Below are positions 15,697 to 23,628 of a stretch of DNA of 64,000 nt, piece after piece. The number at the start of each line of letters is the position of its first letter. The stretch's first letter is position 1. Location: NCBI RefSeq assembly GCF_900141885.1, contig NZ_FQYY01000002.1, positions 1 to 64,000 on the forward strand, in the 5' to 3' direction. A program made the position numbers and the translations under genes. Under the pieces are notes generated by a model. The model was given only the letters and a program-made list of their open reading frames with translations, did no database searches and was not told where the DNA came from. This DNA comes from Mesonia phycicola (lineage in GTDB: Bacteria; Bacteroidota; Bacteroidia; Flavobacteriales; Flavobacteriaceae).

Positions 15697-16125
15697 TTAG
15701 TTCTTTGATATTTTGAAATGATAATACATCTCCACAAATGTTAAGCTCAACAAACCAATTTGAAGGTATAAGTGTTGAGTCCAATCAATTAATGCGATTA
15801 CTCCACCACAAGAACAGGGGGAGTAAGGAGCTACCAATAGTATTGCTAGGGTATAAATAATATAGGTAATTAGTAAAACCACAATTAGGTAAATTGCTTG
15901 TACTTGAAACCTTTTCCAAATTAAACCGATAACTACAAACACCTCTAGTGTAGGTATTAACCAAGCTATAATATGGATGACCAAACTCGGTAATTCTAGA
16001 ATTGGAGAATTAACTAAATTGGTATAAAACTTTTCTTGTTCTAATAGTTTGGTAATCCCTGCAAATGCGAATACTATAAGAAGTATATAATTGATACTTA
16101 TGTAAATAATCTTATCCCTTGTCAT
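15697..16125 (-). CDS. MauE/DoxX-like integral membrane protein
   Basis: The 142-residue protein has four hydrophobic segments (about 8-25, 45-65, 73-97 and 115-135) and the motif PYSPCSCGG between the third and fourth. This Cys-x-Cys-Gly-Gly arrangement is typical of MauE/DoxX redox-associated membrane proteins, which are linked to disulfide formation or methylamine dehydrogenase maturation. It lies 86 bp upstream of the DUF6520 gene on the same strand and may assist its folding. The specific substrate is unknown. Confidence 0.75.
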   Translation of the reverse strand: MTRDKIIYISINYILLIVFAFAGITKLLEQEKFYTNLVNSPILELPSLVIHIIAWLIPTLEVFVVIGLIWKRFQVQAIYLIVVLLITYIIYTLAILLVAPYSPCSCGGVIALIDWTQHLYLQIGLLSLTFVEMYYHFKISKN

Positions 16126-16227
16126 AACCTATGTTTTCTTGACTGAGATAAAATTGAAACAATTAAATTATTTTTAAGGTAGAAAGAATTGCTCTTAGAG
16201 GATTATATTTTAATGCTTTAAAGTAGT

Positions 16228-17133
16228 TTACCTACTTCTACCTTTTCTAAATTTATTAGGAGAAATACCATACTTCAATTTAAACGCTCTGGAAAAATGG
16301 GGAAAGCTCTTAAATGCTAAAGAGGAAGCAATTGTTTTTAAAGACATTGGGGTATTTTTAATGAGCACTAAAGATTGTTCCAAACGTTTATGAAGATGAA
16401 ATTTAAAAATGGTCGTTTGGTATAATTGTTTAAATCCTTTTTTCAGCTTATACTCATTTAAGTTAAATTGTCTCGATAGTTGAATAATGGAGGGTAAAGA
16501 CTCGTGAAGATGATTTAAAATATATTGGTGTACATCTCTAATCTTCTGAATGTCCGCTTGAAGCTGAAGTACATTATTTTTTGGATAATTCGATATCGAA
16601 TCTTTCTCGTTAAGCGTTATAGGGGTTGTGGATTGTAATAATCCCTGAATCAAATAATAATCTTTTTTCTTATGATGTAATAGATAAAGCATCCCTTGTA
16701 AACTCCAATGAGATAATCCGGAATTTGCTGTAAAACGAAGTTGTAAAAGTTCGGTATGATGAATATCTTCCGAAAGTTCAAGGATACATTGTTTTAGTTT
16801 ATCTAAAGTAGACTTTAAAAGTATTTTATCTAATGTATTTTCCAACAAAATATGGATATTAAATTTTTCACGATCTGCAGGAGGAATAGAATAAGAAACT
16901 AAAGTAAAATACTGATCATAAATGAGAATGATAGGAGGCTGGCTTCGTTTCATAGATTGGTCCGTCAATAGTAAGCCTAGTTCTTCAGCCAGCATATTCA
17001 TTAGTAAACTAAAATCTTCGATGGTATCTTTTATTCCCGAAAGTTCAATTCGATATTGAAAATTTCCTTTCGCCAATTCCAGAATCATTTTTCTTAAAAA
17101 ACTAATTCGCCGTTGTTGTTGGTGATCTGTCAT
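16228..17133 (-). CDS. AraC-family transcriptional regulator
   Basis: The 301-residue protein starts at the ATG at 17131-17133 (MTDHQQQRRISFLRKMIL). The longer frame would overlap the upstream gene by about 80 bp. The N-terminal 60 residues (LAKGNFQYRIELSGIKDTIE) look like the HAMP/PAS linker found in this subgroup, and a PAS-like middle follows. The C-terminal 85 residues form the AraC DNA-binding domain with two helix-turn-helices (SLPSIIQLSRQFNLNEYKLK; TIASSLAFKSFPHFSRAFKL). It is likely a local regulator of the SusCD-peptidase locus or of the divergent AOS gene. No effector is evident. Confidence 0.9.
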   Translation of the reverse strand: MTDHQQQRRISFLRKMILELAKGNFQYRIELSGIKDTIEDFSLLMNMLAEELGLLLTDQSMKRSQPPIILIYDQYFTLVSYSIPPADREKFNIHILLENTLDKILLKSTLDKLKQCILELSEDIHHTELLQLRFTANSGLSHWSLQGMLYLLHHKKKDYYLIQGLLQSTTPITLNEKDSISNYPKNNVLQLQADIQKIRDVHQYILNHLHESLPSIIQLSRQFNLNEYKLKKGFKQLYQTTIFKFHLHKRLEQSLVLIKNTPMSLKTIASSLAFKSFPHFSRAFKLKYGISPNKFRKGRSR

Positions 17134-17140
17134 TTCATTA

Positions 17141-17515
17141 TCATTTATAATGCTGAAGGTATTCAATGGCCTTTTCTCGCTGATAGAATATTTTTGTAGG
17201 AACACGTGGAGGATTAACTTCAATAAAAAAATCTAGCAAATGATTAGGAATGTCCATAGCAACGATATAAGCTACCGCTTTAATCAACAAAGAACCCTCA
17301 AAAGCTAAATATTTTCTTGCTTCAATATCTGGATAATTGATGGCACTCATATCACATAAAATAGGATAAGCCTTTTCTTTTTGCAAAGAAATTCGATCAT
17401 CTACGATCTTCTTTGCTGCTTTTAAATCGAAATTTGGAATATTGAAATAATTGAAAAATAGAATGCCATTTTCCAGATATATTTCAGCATAATCCGTTCT
17501 AATATAGTTAATCAT
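17141..17515 (-). CDS. STAS/SpoIIAA-like small protein (DUF7793 type)
   Basis: The 124-residue protein starts at ATG 17513-17515 (MINYIRTDYAEIYLENGILF); a GTG five codons earlier is a weaker choice. The pattern of alternating strands and helices, with CDMSAINYPDIEARKYLAFE in the middle, resembles STAS/SpoIIAA-like proteins seen next to AraC regulators in flavobacteria. It ends 7 bp before the AraC gene, so the two are one operon and may form a signalling pair. It lacks any enzyme motif that I can see. Confidence 0.65.
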   Translation of the reverse strand: MINYIRTDYAEIYLENGILFFNYFNIPNFDLKAAKKIVDDRISLQKEKAYPILCDMSAINYPDIEARKYLAFEGSLLIKAVAYIVAMDIPNHLLDFFIEVNPPRVPTKIFYQREKAIEYLQHYK

Positions 17516-17751
17516 ATCACACGTTTTCACTATTAAATTACAAATAAATCGGATGAAGTGTAATTTTTATTGCTTCATTTTGTAGTATTTTGGAATAAAT
17601 AGCTAGATATTTTGTTTGAAATTTTACTTTAAAGGATTTATTCTTATCCAAGAAGGATTATTATTCTAGCTACTATTCACAATTACCCGTCAAAATTTAT
17701 AAAATGTTTAGTTTCAGAAAAATAGATTATTATTCTTAAAAATTATTGATT

Positions 17752-20157
17752 ATGGCAAAACTGAAACATAACCGTTTTTTAGATACGGTAGATGAGGTTT
17801 TTACTTATGCTAAAAACTTGAAAATTTTACATTTAAATGCCGAAGGATCCTCTTTTGATGGAAGACATATGCGAGTAAATGGAAAGAAGTTAAAACATTT
17901 CGGAACCACAGGTTATCTTGGTTTAGAACAAGATCAACGATTAAAAGACGCTGCCATCGAAGCTATTCAAAATTATGGTACGCAATTCCCACTTTCAAAA
18001 TCATATATCTCGCATCCACTATATGCTGAATTAGAGAACCTGCTCGATCAAATTTATGAGCGGCCGGTAGTTATTTCTAAAAATGCTACGATTGCCCATA
18101 TGGCTGCTATTCCTGTGTTGGTTGAAGATAGGGATGCAATATTATTGGATCATCAAGTTCATTGGAGTGTACAAGACGCTGCTAAAAGATTAAAACTAAG
18201 AGGAGTTAAAATTGAACTTGTTAGACATAATAGGCTAGACTTACTGGAGAAAAAAATCCAGGAAATCTCTTCAAAAGTGAATCATATTTGGTATATGGCT
18301 GATGGAGTATATTCCATGTATGGAGACTATAGCCCTGTAGAGCATTTAATGAAACTATCAAAAAAATATAAGCAATTACACCTCTATTTTGATGATGTTC
18401 ACGGAATGAGTTGGAAGGGAAAAATGGGGCGAGGTTTTGTTTACGATCAATTATTTCCATTATCAAAAAAAGTAGTGGTTATAGGTACTTTAAGTAAAAC
18501 TTTTGGAGCAAATGGATCATTTATCGTTTGTGGTGATATAGAAAAACAGCAGAAAATAAAAACCTTTGGAGGTCCCCTTACTTTTTCTGCTCAATTAGAT
18601 CCTGCTTCGGTGGGAGCTGCTATTGCGGCTGCAAAAATCCATTTATCTACAGATATAATCCAACTACAAAATAAACTTCAAAAAAAGATAAGTCTATTTA
18701 AGGAGTTAATTAAACAATATCAATTACCGTTAGTAGATGAAAATGACTCTCCAGTATTTTTTCTTGCCACTGGTGTTCCCGAGACGGGTTATCAACTTAC
18801 CAAAGCATTAATGAAGGAAGGATTTTATGTGAATATGGGATTATTTCCGGCAGTTCCTTCTAAAAATACCGGACTTAGAATTACCCTATCAAATCATAAT
18901 CACGCAACTGATATTAAAAGCTTAGCAAAGAGCTTAAAAGAATTATATCCTGTGATTATGAATCAGACCGGAAACACCTATGATAAGCTGAATCGTGCTT
19001 TTCAAAAAAAAATTAAAATTGAAAAATCCGAGAAGAAAAATTTGAAGTTCAGTATTCAAACATTTAGCTCTATTCAGGAAATAGATAAAAACCTATGGGA
19101 TACACATTTTCTGGGAGAAGCCCTTTTAAACTGGGAAGGTTTTAAATTTTTAGAAAAATCATTTACAGGAAATAAATTACCGGAAAATAACTGGGAGTTC
19201 TGGTATATAAAAGTTTTTAATTCTCAAAAAGAATTAATTGCATTAGCAGCCTTTACCTTATCAATTTGGAAAGATGACCTGCTTGCAAAAACTCAAGTTT
19301 CAGAATTAATAGAACAACAAAGAAAAACTAACCCATATCAATTTACTTCTAAAGTTCTGAGTTTAGGATCTTTATTTACAGATGGATTACCCTTAAAAGT
19401 TTTAGATCAAGAAAATCAAGCAGAAATCTTTCATTTCTTATTAGATCAATTGGATCTTATTATGGAAGAAAAGGGCATTGAACAAATTGTTTTAAGAGAT
19501 TTTGAAGTCTCTAATGCTTACCAGAAAGTATTTCAATCTCAAGGATATATCCCTATTCAGATGCCAGATTTATGTATCATTAATGAGTTAGCTTGGAAAA
19601 GTGAAGAGGAGTATTTACAACGTCTCTCTAAAAAATCAAGAAAGCATTTTAAAAAAGATATTGAAGCCTATCAAACATTAGTCACTATTGAAATCGTTTC
19701 AAATGTTAACCAAGTACAGTTAGAAATTCTCTATCAATTATATCAAAACGTAAAAGAAAAAAATCTAGACTTAAATACATTTCTTTATCCAAAAAAAGTA
19801 TTTGAACAGATGAACATTTCTAGAGCTTGGGAGTTTATTTTGCTCTATCCTAAAGAAAAAATAAAAGGTTCTTCTGATCCTATTGGAGTAATGTTTTGTT
19901 ATAAGGGGAACAAACCATCGTATGTTCCCAGTTTAGTAGGGTTAAATTATGAGTTTAACCTCCAATATCAAACTTACCGTCAATTGCTTTACGAAAGTAT
20001 TAAGCGAGCGGGAAGTCTCGACTATGAAGATGTTGATTTTGGTATAAGTGCTTCCTTCGAAAAACGAAAACTTGGAGCACAAGTATTACCTCAAATAGCT
20101 TATATACAAGCTAAAAATAACTTTAAGTTAGATTATATAGAATCTCAGATTCAATAA
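17752..20157 (+). CDS. Alpha-oxoamine synthase (PLP) fused to a GNAT-like acyltransferase
   Basis: This 801-residue protein has two modules. Residues 1-410 are an alpha-oxoamine synthase of the KBL/BioF/SPT type. GTLSKTFGANGSF carries the PLP lysine K249, FDDVHGMSW has Asp214 and His217, and the N-terminus has the GYLGLEQD turn. Such enzymes join an acyl thioester to an amino acid with loss of CO2. Residues about 430-800 resemble GNAT/peptidoglycan-bridge-type acyltransferases (KKSRKHFKKDIEAY; YEDVDFGISASFEKRKLGAQ). One chain could make an acylated amino-ketone, as in sphingolipid or sulfonolipid synthesis, but the product is inferred. ATG at 17752 is preferred over TTG at 17746. It is divergent from the STAS/AraC operon. 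Confidence 0.85.
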   Translation: MAKLKHNRFLDTVDEVFTYAKNLKILHLNAEGSSFDGRHMRVNGKKLKHFGTTGYLGLEQDQRLKDAAIEAIQNYGTQFPLSKSYISHPLYAELENLLDQIYERPVVISKNATIAHMAAIPVLVEDRDAILLDHQVHWSVQDAAKRLKLRGVKIELVRHNRLDLLEKKIQEISSKVNHIWYMADGVYSMYGDYSPVEHLMKLSKKYKQLHLYFDDVHGMSWKGKMGRGFVYDQLFPLSKKVVVIGTLSKTFGANGSFIVCGDIEKQQKIKTFGGPLTFSAQLDPASVGAAIAAAKIHLSTDIIQLQNKLQKKISLFKELIKQYQLPLVDENDSPVFFLATGVPETGYQLTKALMKEGFYVNMGLFPAVPSKNTGLRITLSNHNHATDIKSLAKSLKELYPVIMNQTGNTYDKLNRAFQKKIKIEKSEKKNLKFSIQTFSSIQEIDKNLWDTHFLGEALLNWEGFKFLEKSFTGNKLPENNWEFWYIKVFNSQKELIALAAFTLSIWKDDLLAKTQVSELIEQQRKTNPYQFTSKVLSLGSLFTDGLPLKVLDQENQAEIFHFLLDQLDLIMEEKGIEQIVLRDFEVSNAYQKVFQSQGYIPIQMPDLCIINELAWKSEEEYLQRLSKKSRKHFKKDIEAYQTLVTIEIVSNVNQVQLEILYQLYQNVKEKNLDLNTFLYPKKVFEQMNISRAWEFILLYPKEKIKGSSDPIGVMFCYKGNKPSYVPSLVGLNYEFNLQYQTYRQLLYESIKRAGSLDYEDVDFGISASFEKRKLGAQVLPQIAYIQAKNNFKLDYIESQIQ

Positions 20158-20174
20158 TATTAAATGGGAATAGA

Positions 20175-21023
20175 ATGAAAAATGCAGAAAAGACAACCCA
20201 AGATTTTAAAATTAAAATAAAGAATATTCAAAAGCAAAAATTAACCTTGCTAAAAGAGGCCATGATATCAATTGCAGTTTGCAATAAAACACTTTCTACA
20301 CTTAAGAAGAAAGTGGAGGATTATGATTTTGAAACGATACCCAAAGAAATTCATTTTTTCAAAAATATCAAATCAATCCCAATGAGCTACTTAATATACT
20401 ATACGGAAATGCGAAGCTGTGAGCTTCAAAAACCAAAAGTTGGTTTACAATATCAAATTAGCTATTATGAAAAAGAATTAAAAAGGGTCAATAAATTTTT
20501 CCATAAGAATTCTGATTTCGTTCATTATATGGAACTTGGTCATACTTATTTAGACCATCAGTTTTTTTCACGCACCCATCGCTCAAAATTTCCGGTTAGC
20601 CCACTTACCGATTACTATCAGTTTCCGGAGTTTTCAACCTCCCACGATATGCTTTGGGCAAAAGTAAAAGCTATGTATCAATTCATACATTACTTAAGGG
20701 AATCTTTAGAAGAACTAAAGCCGGGGCAAACCAAGATCTATGAACAGAAGAAGCATCAAGTTTTAGTATGGACAGCTTCCAAAACAGCACTGATTGAACT
20801 CATTTATGCACTCTATTCCGATCAATGTGTGAATCACGGAGCAGCTGATTTGAAAATGATTACTTCCAGCTTTGAAGATTTTTTCAATATCAAACTTGAT
20901 CAAATTTATAAAACCTATTCAGAGATAAAGGAAAGGAGGGGGAGTAGAACTAAATTTCTTGATGAATTGATTATTCATCTTCAACATAAAATGGATAAAG
21001 AAGAAGGCTTCGAAAAAACGTAG
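20175..21023 (+). CDS. rteC: RteC-domain regulator of conjugative-element excision
   Basis: The 282-residue protein matches the RteC family. It shows YYEKELKRVNKFFHKN, then YMELGHTYLDHQFF, then the FSTSHDMLWAKVKAM segment and a helix-rich C-terminus. In CTnDOT, RteC activates the excision genes after tetracycline induction through RteA/RteB, which are not seen here. It starts 17 bp after the AOS gene, so it may be read through from it. It marks the entry to the ICE core. Confidence 0.88.
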   Translation: MKNAEKTTQDFKIKIKNIQKQKLTLLKEAMISIAVCNKTLSTLKKKVEDYDFETIPKEIHFFKNIKSIPMSYLIYYTEMRSCELQKPKVGLQYQISYYEKELKRVNKFFHKNSDFVHYMELGHTYLDHQFFSRTHRSKFPVSPLTDYYQFPEFSTSHDMLWAKVKAMYQFIHYLRESLEELKPGQTKIYEQKKHQVLVWTASKTALIELIYALYSDQCVNHGAADLKMITSSFEDFFNIKLDQIYKTYSEIKERRGSRTKFLDELIIHLQHKMDKEEGFEKT

Positions 21024-21082
21024 TTACGATTCGATCTACTTCTGAAATTTTTTGATATAACGCTCCCTAGAGGATTAAAATT

Positions 21083-21114
21083 AAAGCCTGAATCATCGTA
21101 TTTGGGCTTTTTTG
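21083..21114 (+). terminator. Terminator after rteC
   Basis: AAAGCC (21083-21088) pairs with GGGCTTT, followed by a T-run and GT. It ends the rteC transcript and isolates the next leader region. Confidence 0.65.
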
Positions 21115-21215
21115 TATCTATTTAGAGAGGATGTTAAAGTTTGTCGTAACTACGATTCATCTTGGGATAAGAACCCATAAAAAGATTCAAAATTTGTAAT
21201 GAAAGTCAAATCAAC

Positions 21216-21310
21216 GGTTGATGGAACCGCTCTATGAATAGAGCAAATTCATCAGCCAAATTTAAGTGAGTACCTGAATAGGTGATAGTAGGAGGGTACT
21301 CACTTTTTTA
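21216..21310 (+). ncRNA. Structured leader or small RNA upstream of the HTH operon
   Basis: GGTTGATG (21216-21223) pairs with CATCAGCC (21250-21257) with a wobble, enclosing a perfect GCTCTA/TAGAGC stem (about 21229-21244). A second hairpin, GTGAGTACC (21266-21274) with GGTACTCAC, ends in six T. Together they look like a small RNA with its own terminator or an attenuator 18 bp before the gene at 21328. CTnDOT-type elements use leader attenuation, but the mechanism here is inferred. The rest of 21115-21215 shows nothing clear. Confidence 0.55.
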
Positions 21311-21327
21311 ATTTAAAAACAAAAATT

Positions 21328-21606
21328 ATGTCAGCAACTATCATTACCACCGATGATCTTCGAGAATTTAAACTTGAACTTCTTGAGGAGATCCAAGAAT
21401 TACTATTAAAACAACACTCAACTACTTCGAAGAAATGGTTACGGTCAAAAGAAGTTCGTGAACTTTTAGGGATTTCCCCCGGCACACTTCAGAATTTACG
21501 AATTAACGGCACGCTGCCTTATACTAAAATTGGAGGTGTTCTCTATTATGATGAGGAAGAAATCAATGCTGTTTTAGAGAAAAATAGAATACATCATACC
21601 TTTTGA
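21328..21606 (+). CDS. Helix-turn-helix protein of the excisionase type
   Basis: The 92-residue protein begins with a coiled-coil-like N-terminus (DLREFKLELLEEIQELLLKQ). A MerR/Xis-type winged helix follows: WLRSKEVRELLGISPGTLQN, then GTLPYTKIGGVLYYDEEEIN. Such proteins bend DNA at att sites or regulate element genes. It lies right after the leader hairpins and its stop overlaps the next start (TTGA), so they are translationally coupled. It may serve as Xis for the integrase at 29843. Confidence 0.8.
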   Translation: MSATIITTDDLREFKLELLEEIQELLLKQHSTTSKKWLRSKEVRELLGISPGTLQNLRINGTLPYTKIGGVLYYDEEEINAVLEKNRIHHTF

Positions 21607-22148
21607 TTTTGGAAGCAGTAAATTACATCAAACACCTCAATCGTGTATTTGCGCTTTTTTTTCGGGATAACCGACTAAATCCTTCGCACATCAGTCTGTA
21701 TCTTGCCCTCTTTCAATTCTGGAATGTCAACTACTATAGAAGTGAATTTTTTATTAATCGCCAGGAAGTGATGAACCTGGCTAAAATTGGTTCCAAATCC
21801 ACTTACCATCGATGCATCCGAGAATTGAGCCATTGGAGCTATTTGGTTTATATGCCTTCCCATAATCCTTGGAAGGGTAGCAAAATTAAGATGTTCGATT
21901 TTGGGACAAGTAGTGAACAAGTATTAGACCCCAACCATACCAAAAATAGGACAAGTAGTGAACAAGCATTGGTATCTATAATAAAACATATACAAACTAT
22001 AGAAAACATTAAAAACAATAAAAAAACAGAAATTTTTGAAAATTTAAATTTTTCGGAAAATGAAACTACTGAAAAACTTAACCTAGATGTCCCGAATCAG
22101 GACAACCTTAGAACTAGTGACGATAAAAATTATGATGAACCCTTATGA
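21603..22148 (+). CDS. Winged-helix regulatory/replication protein of conjugative elements
   Basis: The 181-residue protein begins at a TTG that overlaps the previous stop; a second TTG two codons later is also possible. The N-terminal 100 residues look like a winged helix of Bacteroidota ICE proteins (NPSHISLYLALFQFWNVNYY; NRQEVMNLAKIGSKSTYHRC). The C-terminal half is low-complexity and charged (SSEQ, NNKKTEIFENLNF). The gene overlaps the next by ATGA. Function is probably regulation or initiation; not certain. Confidence 0.6.
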   Translation: MILEAVNYIKHLNRVFALFFRDNRLNPSHISLYLALFQFWNVNYYRSEFFINRQEVMNLAKIGSKSTYHRCIRELSHWSYLVYMPSHNPWKGSKIKMFDFGTSSEQVLDPNHTKNRTSSEQALVSIIKHIQTIENIKNNKKTEIFENLNFSENETTEKLNLDVPNQDNLRTSDDKNYDEPL

Positions 22149-22813
22149 ATTTTAAATCACCACATATCATTCAGGAAGGTGGCGTTGCTTATGAAATAGG
22201 AAAAATCTACGGAAAAGAAATTCGTTATGATTTTAAAAAAATGCAAGTCTACCTGGAGGCTAAAGGTAAATTGCTTTTCGGGGAAAAATTTAAATTATAC
22301 CGTGAGGATCGTGAGATTATCTACAAGCTGTGTTCATACCTCATTAGGGATAAGGAAAATTGTGAAAAATTTGAAATAGATGTCCATAAAGGGATTTTAT
22401 TATCCGGACCCGTGGGGTGTGGAAAAACAAGTTTAATGAAGCTTTTAAAATTTCTGGTTCCACAGCAACGTCCTTATGAGATGATTCCTAGTAGAAATGT
22501 GGTGTTTAGTTTTAATCATCTTGGTTATAAGGCCATTGAAGATTATGGCAATTCCAATTTTTTCTGTTTTGATGATCTGGGTATTGAGCCTTACGGTAGA
22601 TTCTACGGAAAGGATTGTAATGTGATGGGAGAAATTCTACTGTCAAGACATGAACTTTATTTAAATACCCACAGAAAGCTAAAAACTCACGTGACTACTA
22701 ATCTTAATGCAGAGGAACTCGAAAAGCGCTATGGAAACCGCGTTCGAAGTAGGATGCGGGAGCTTTTTAATTTGATTGCCTTTAGCAAAGATGCAAAAGA
22801 TAAAAGAACCTAA
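22145..22813 (+). CDS. DnaC/IstB-like AAA+ ATPase
   Basis: The 222-residue protein has Walker A GPVGCGKTS (residues 88-96), a Walker-B-like FFCFDDLGIEP and an arginine-finger region (YGNRVRSRMRELFNLI). This is the loader type of AAA+ ATPase seen in replication and in element-encoded operons. It begins at an ATG that overlaps the previous stop (ATGA). It may load a helicase for element replication. It is followed by 249 bp of AT-rich spacer (22814-23062) with no gene. Confidence 0.78.
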   Translation: MNFKSPHIIQEGGVAYEIGKIYGKEIRYDFKKMQVYLEAKGKLLFGEKFKLYREDREIIYKLCSYLIRDKENCEKFEIDVHKGILLSGPVGCGKTSLMKLLKFLVPQQRPYEMIPSRNVVFSFNHLGYKAIEDYGNSNFFCFDDLGIEPYGRFYGKDCNVMGEILLSRHELYLNTHRKLKTHVTTNLNAEELEKRYGNRVRSRMRELFNLIAFSKDAKDKRT

Positions 22814-23062
22814 ATATGATGAGTCTCCAAGGTTTGTGGATAGAAAATTGACGTTTTTAGAAATAATTATCCTTATGACTTTTTAGGTTATCAACAGCTA
22901 TTATCAAAAGGATCATTTATTTTATTATGATTTAGAACCATATTCCAACAATGAATAGCAAATAGAATGTTATTCACAGATTTCTGACGTTCAGTATAAT
23001 AAAGTGTTGATTGTCATAGCTTTACTTTATCAATTTCAAGTATCACAAAAATCTTATTTGAT

Positions 23063-23350
23063 ATGAAAAAAGCTATTTATGTTTCACTTTTATTACTCAT
23101 ATTCACAGGATCAGCATGGGCACAAATCGGAGGAATTGAAAATTCCGTGAATGATATTTCAGATACCATTCGAGCGATCTTTCCCATTATTCTTGGAGTC
23201 ATTTTCTTAGTGGGTTTCCTGTTTAACGCCGGTCACTTTTTTGGAGAAAATGCAGATCTTAAAAAAGGGATCACCCGGGTGCTCATCTTTGTTCTTATTG
23301 CGGGAGCGGTAGTTGGGATTTTTACGTACCTGATAGGAATAGTGGTCTAA
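23063..23350 (+). CDS. traE: Conjugation protein TraE (DUF4134)
   Basis: The 95-residue protein has a signal peptide (to WAQ, about residue 21) and two membrane segments (about 35-53 and 70-93). Its size and pattern fit the VirB2/TraE-like pilin-type DUF4134 of Bacteroidota conjugative transposons. It overlaps traF at TAATG, giving tight coupling. Confidence 0.85.
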   Translation: MKKAIYVSLLLLIFTGSAWAQIGGIENSVNDISDTIRAIFPIILGVIFLVGFLFNAGHFFGENADLKKGITRVLIFVLIAGAVVGIFTYLIGIVV

Positions 23351-23628
23351 TGAAACAATTTAAACCCTATCGGGATATACGAAAAAAAGCGGTCATCTTC
23401 GGTTTGCCCTTAAACCTCTTTGCGCTGCAGATGTTATCGGTGATCGGCTCTTTGATGGTAATTATTTTCTCTTTTGGAATGTTAACCATCATCATCGCAA
23501 TTAGTTGGAACTGCCTTCTTTTTATAGGGCTTAACAGGTTCTCAAAACAACCCCTTTTAGGATTTTTAAAGAAATCTTTTCCTAAACGAATTAGTAACAA
23601 ACGTCAATCAACTCTTGACTATGAATGA
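23350..23628 (+). CDS. traF: Conjugation protein TraF (DUF4133)
   Basis: The 92-residue protein begins MKQFKPYRDIRKKAVIFGLP and has two membrane segments (about 18-37 and 40-60). It matches DUF4133, a VirB3-like inner-membrane subunit. Its 3' end overlaps the start of traG by 8 bp. Confidence 0.85.
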   Translation: MKQFKPYRDIRKKAVIFGLPLNLFALQMLSVIGSLMVIIFSFGMLTIIIAISWNCLLFIGLNRFSKQPLLGFLKKSFPKRISNKRQSTLDYE

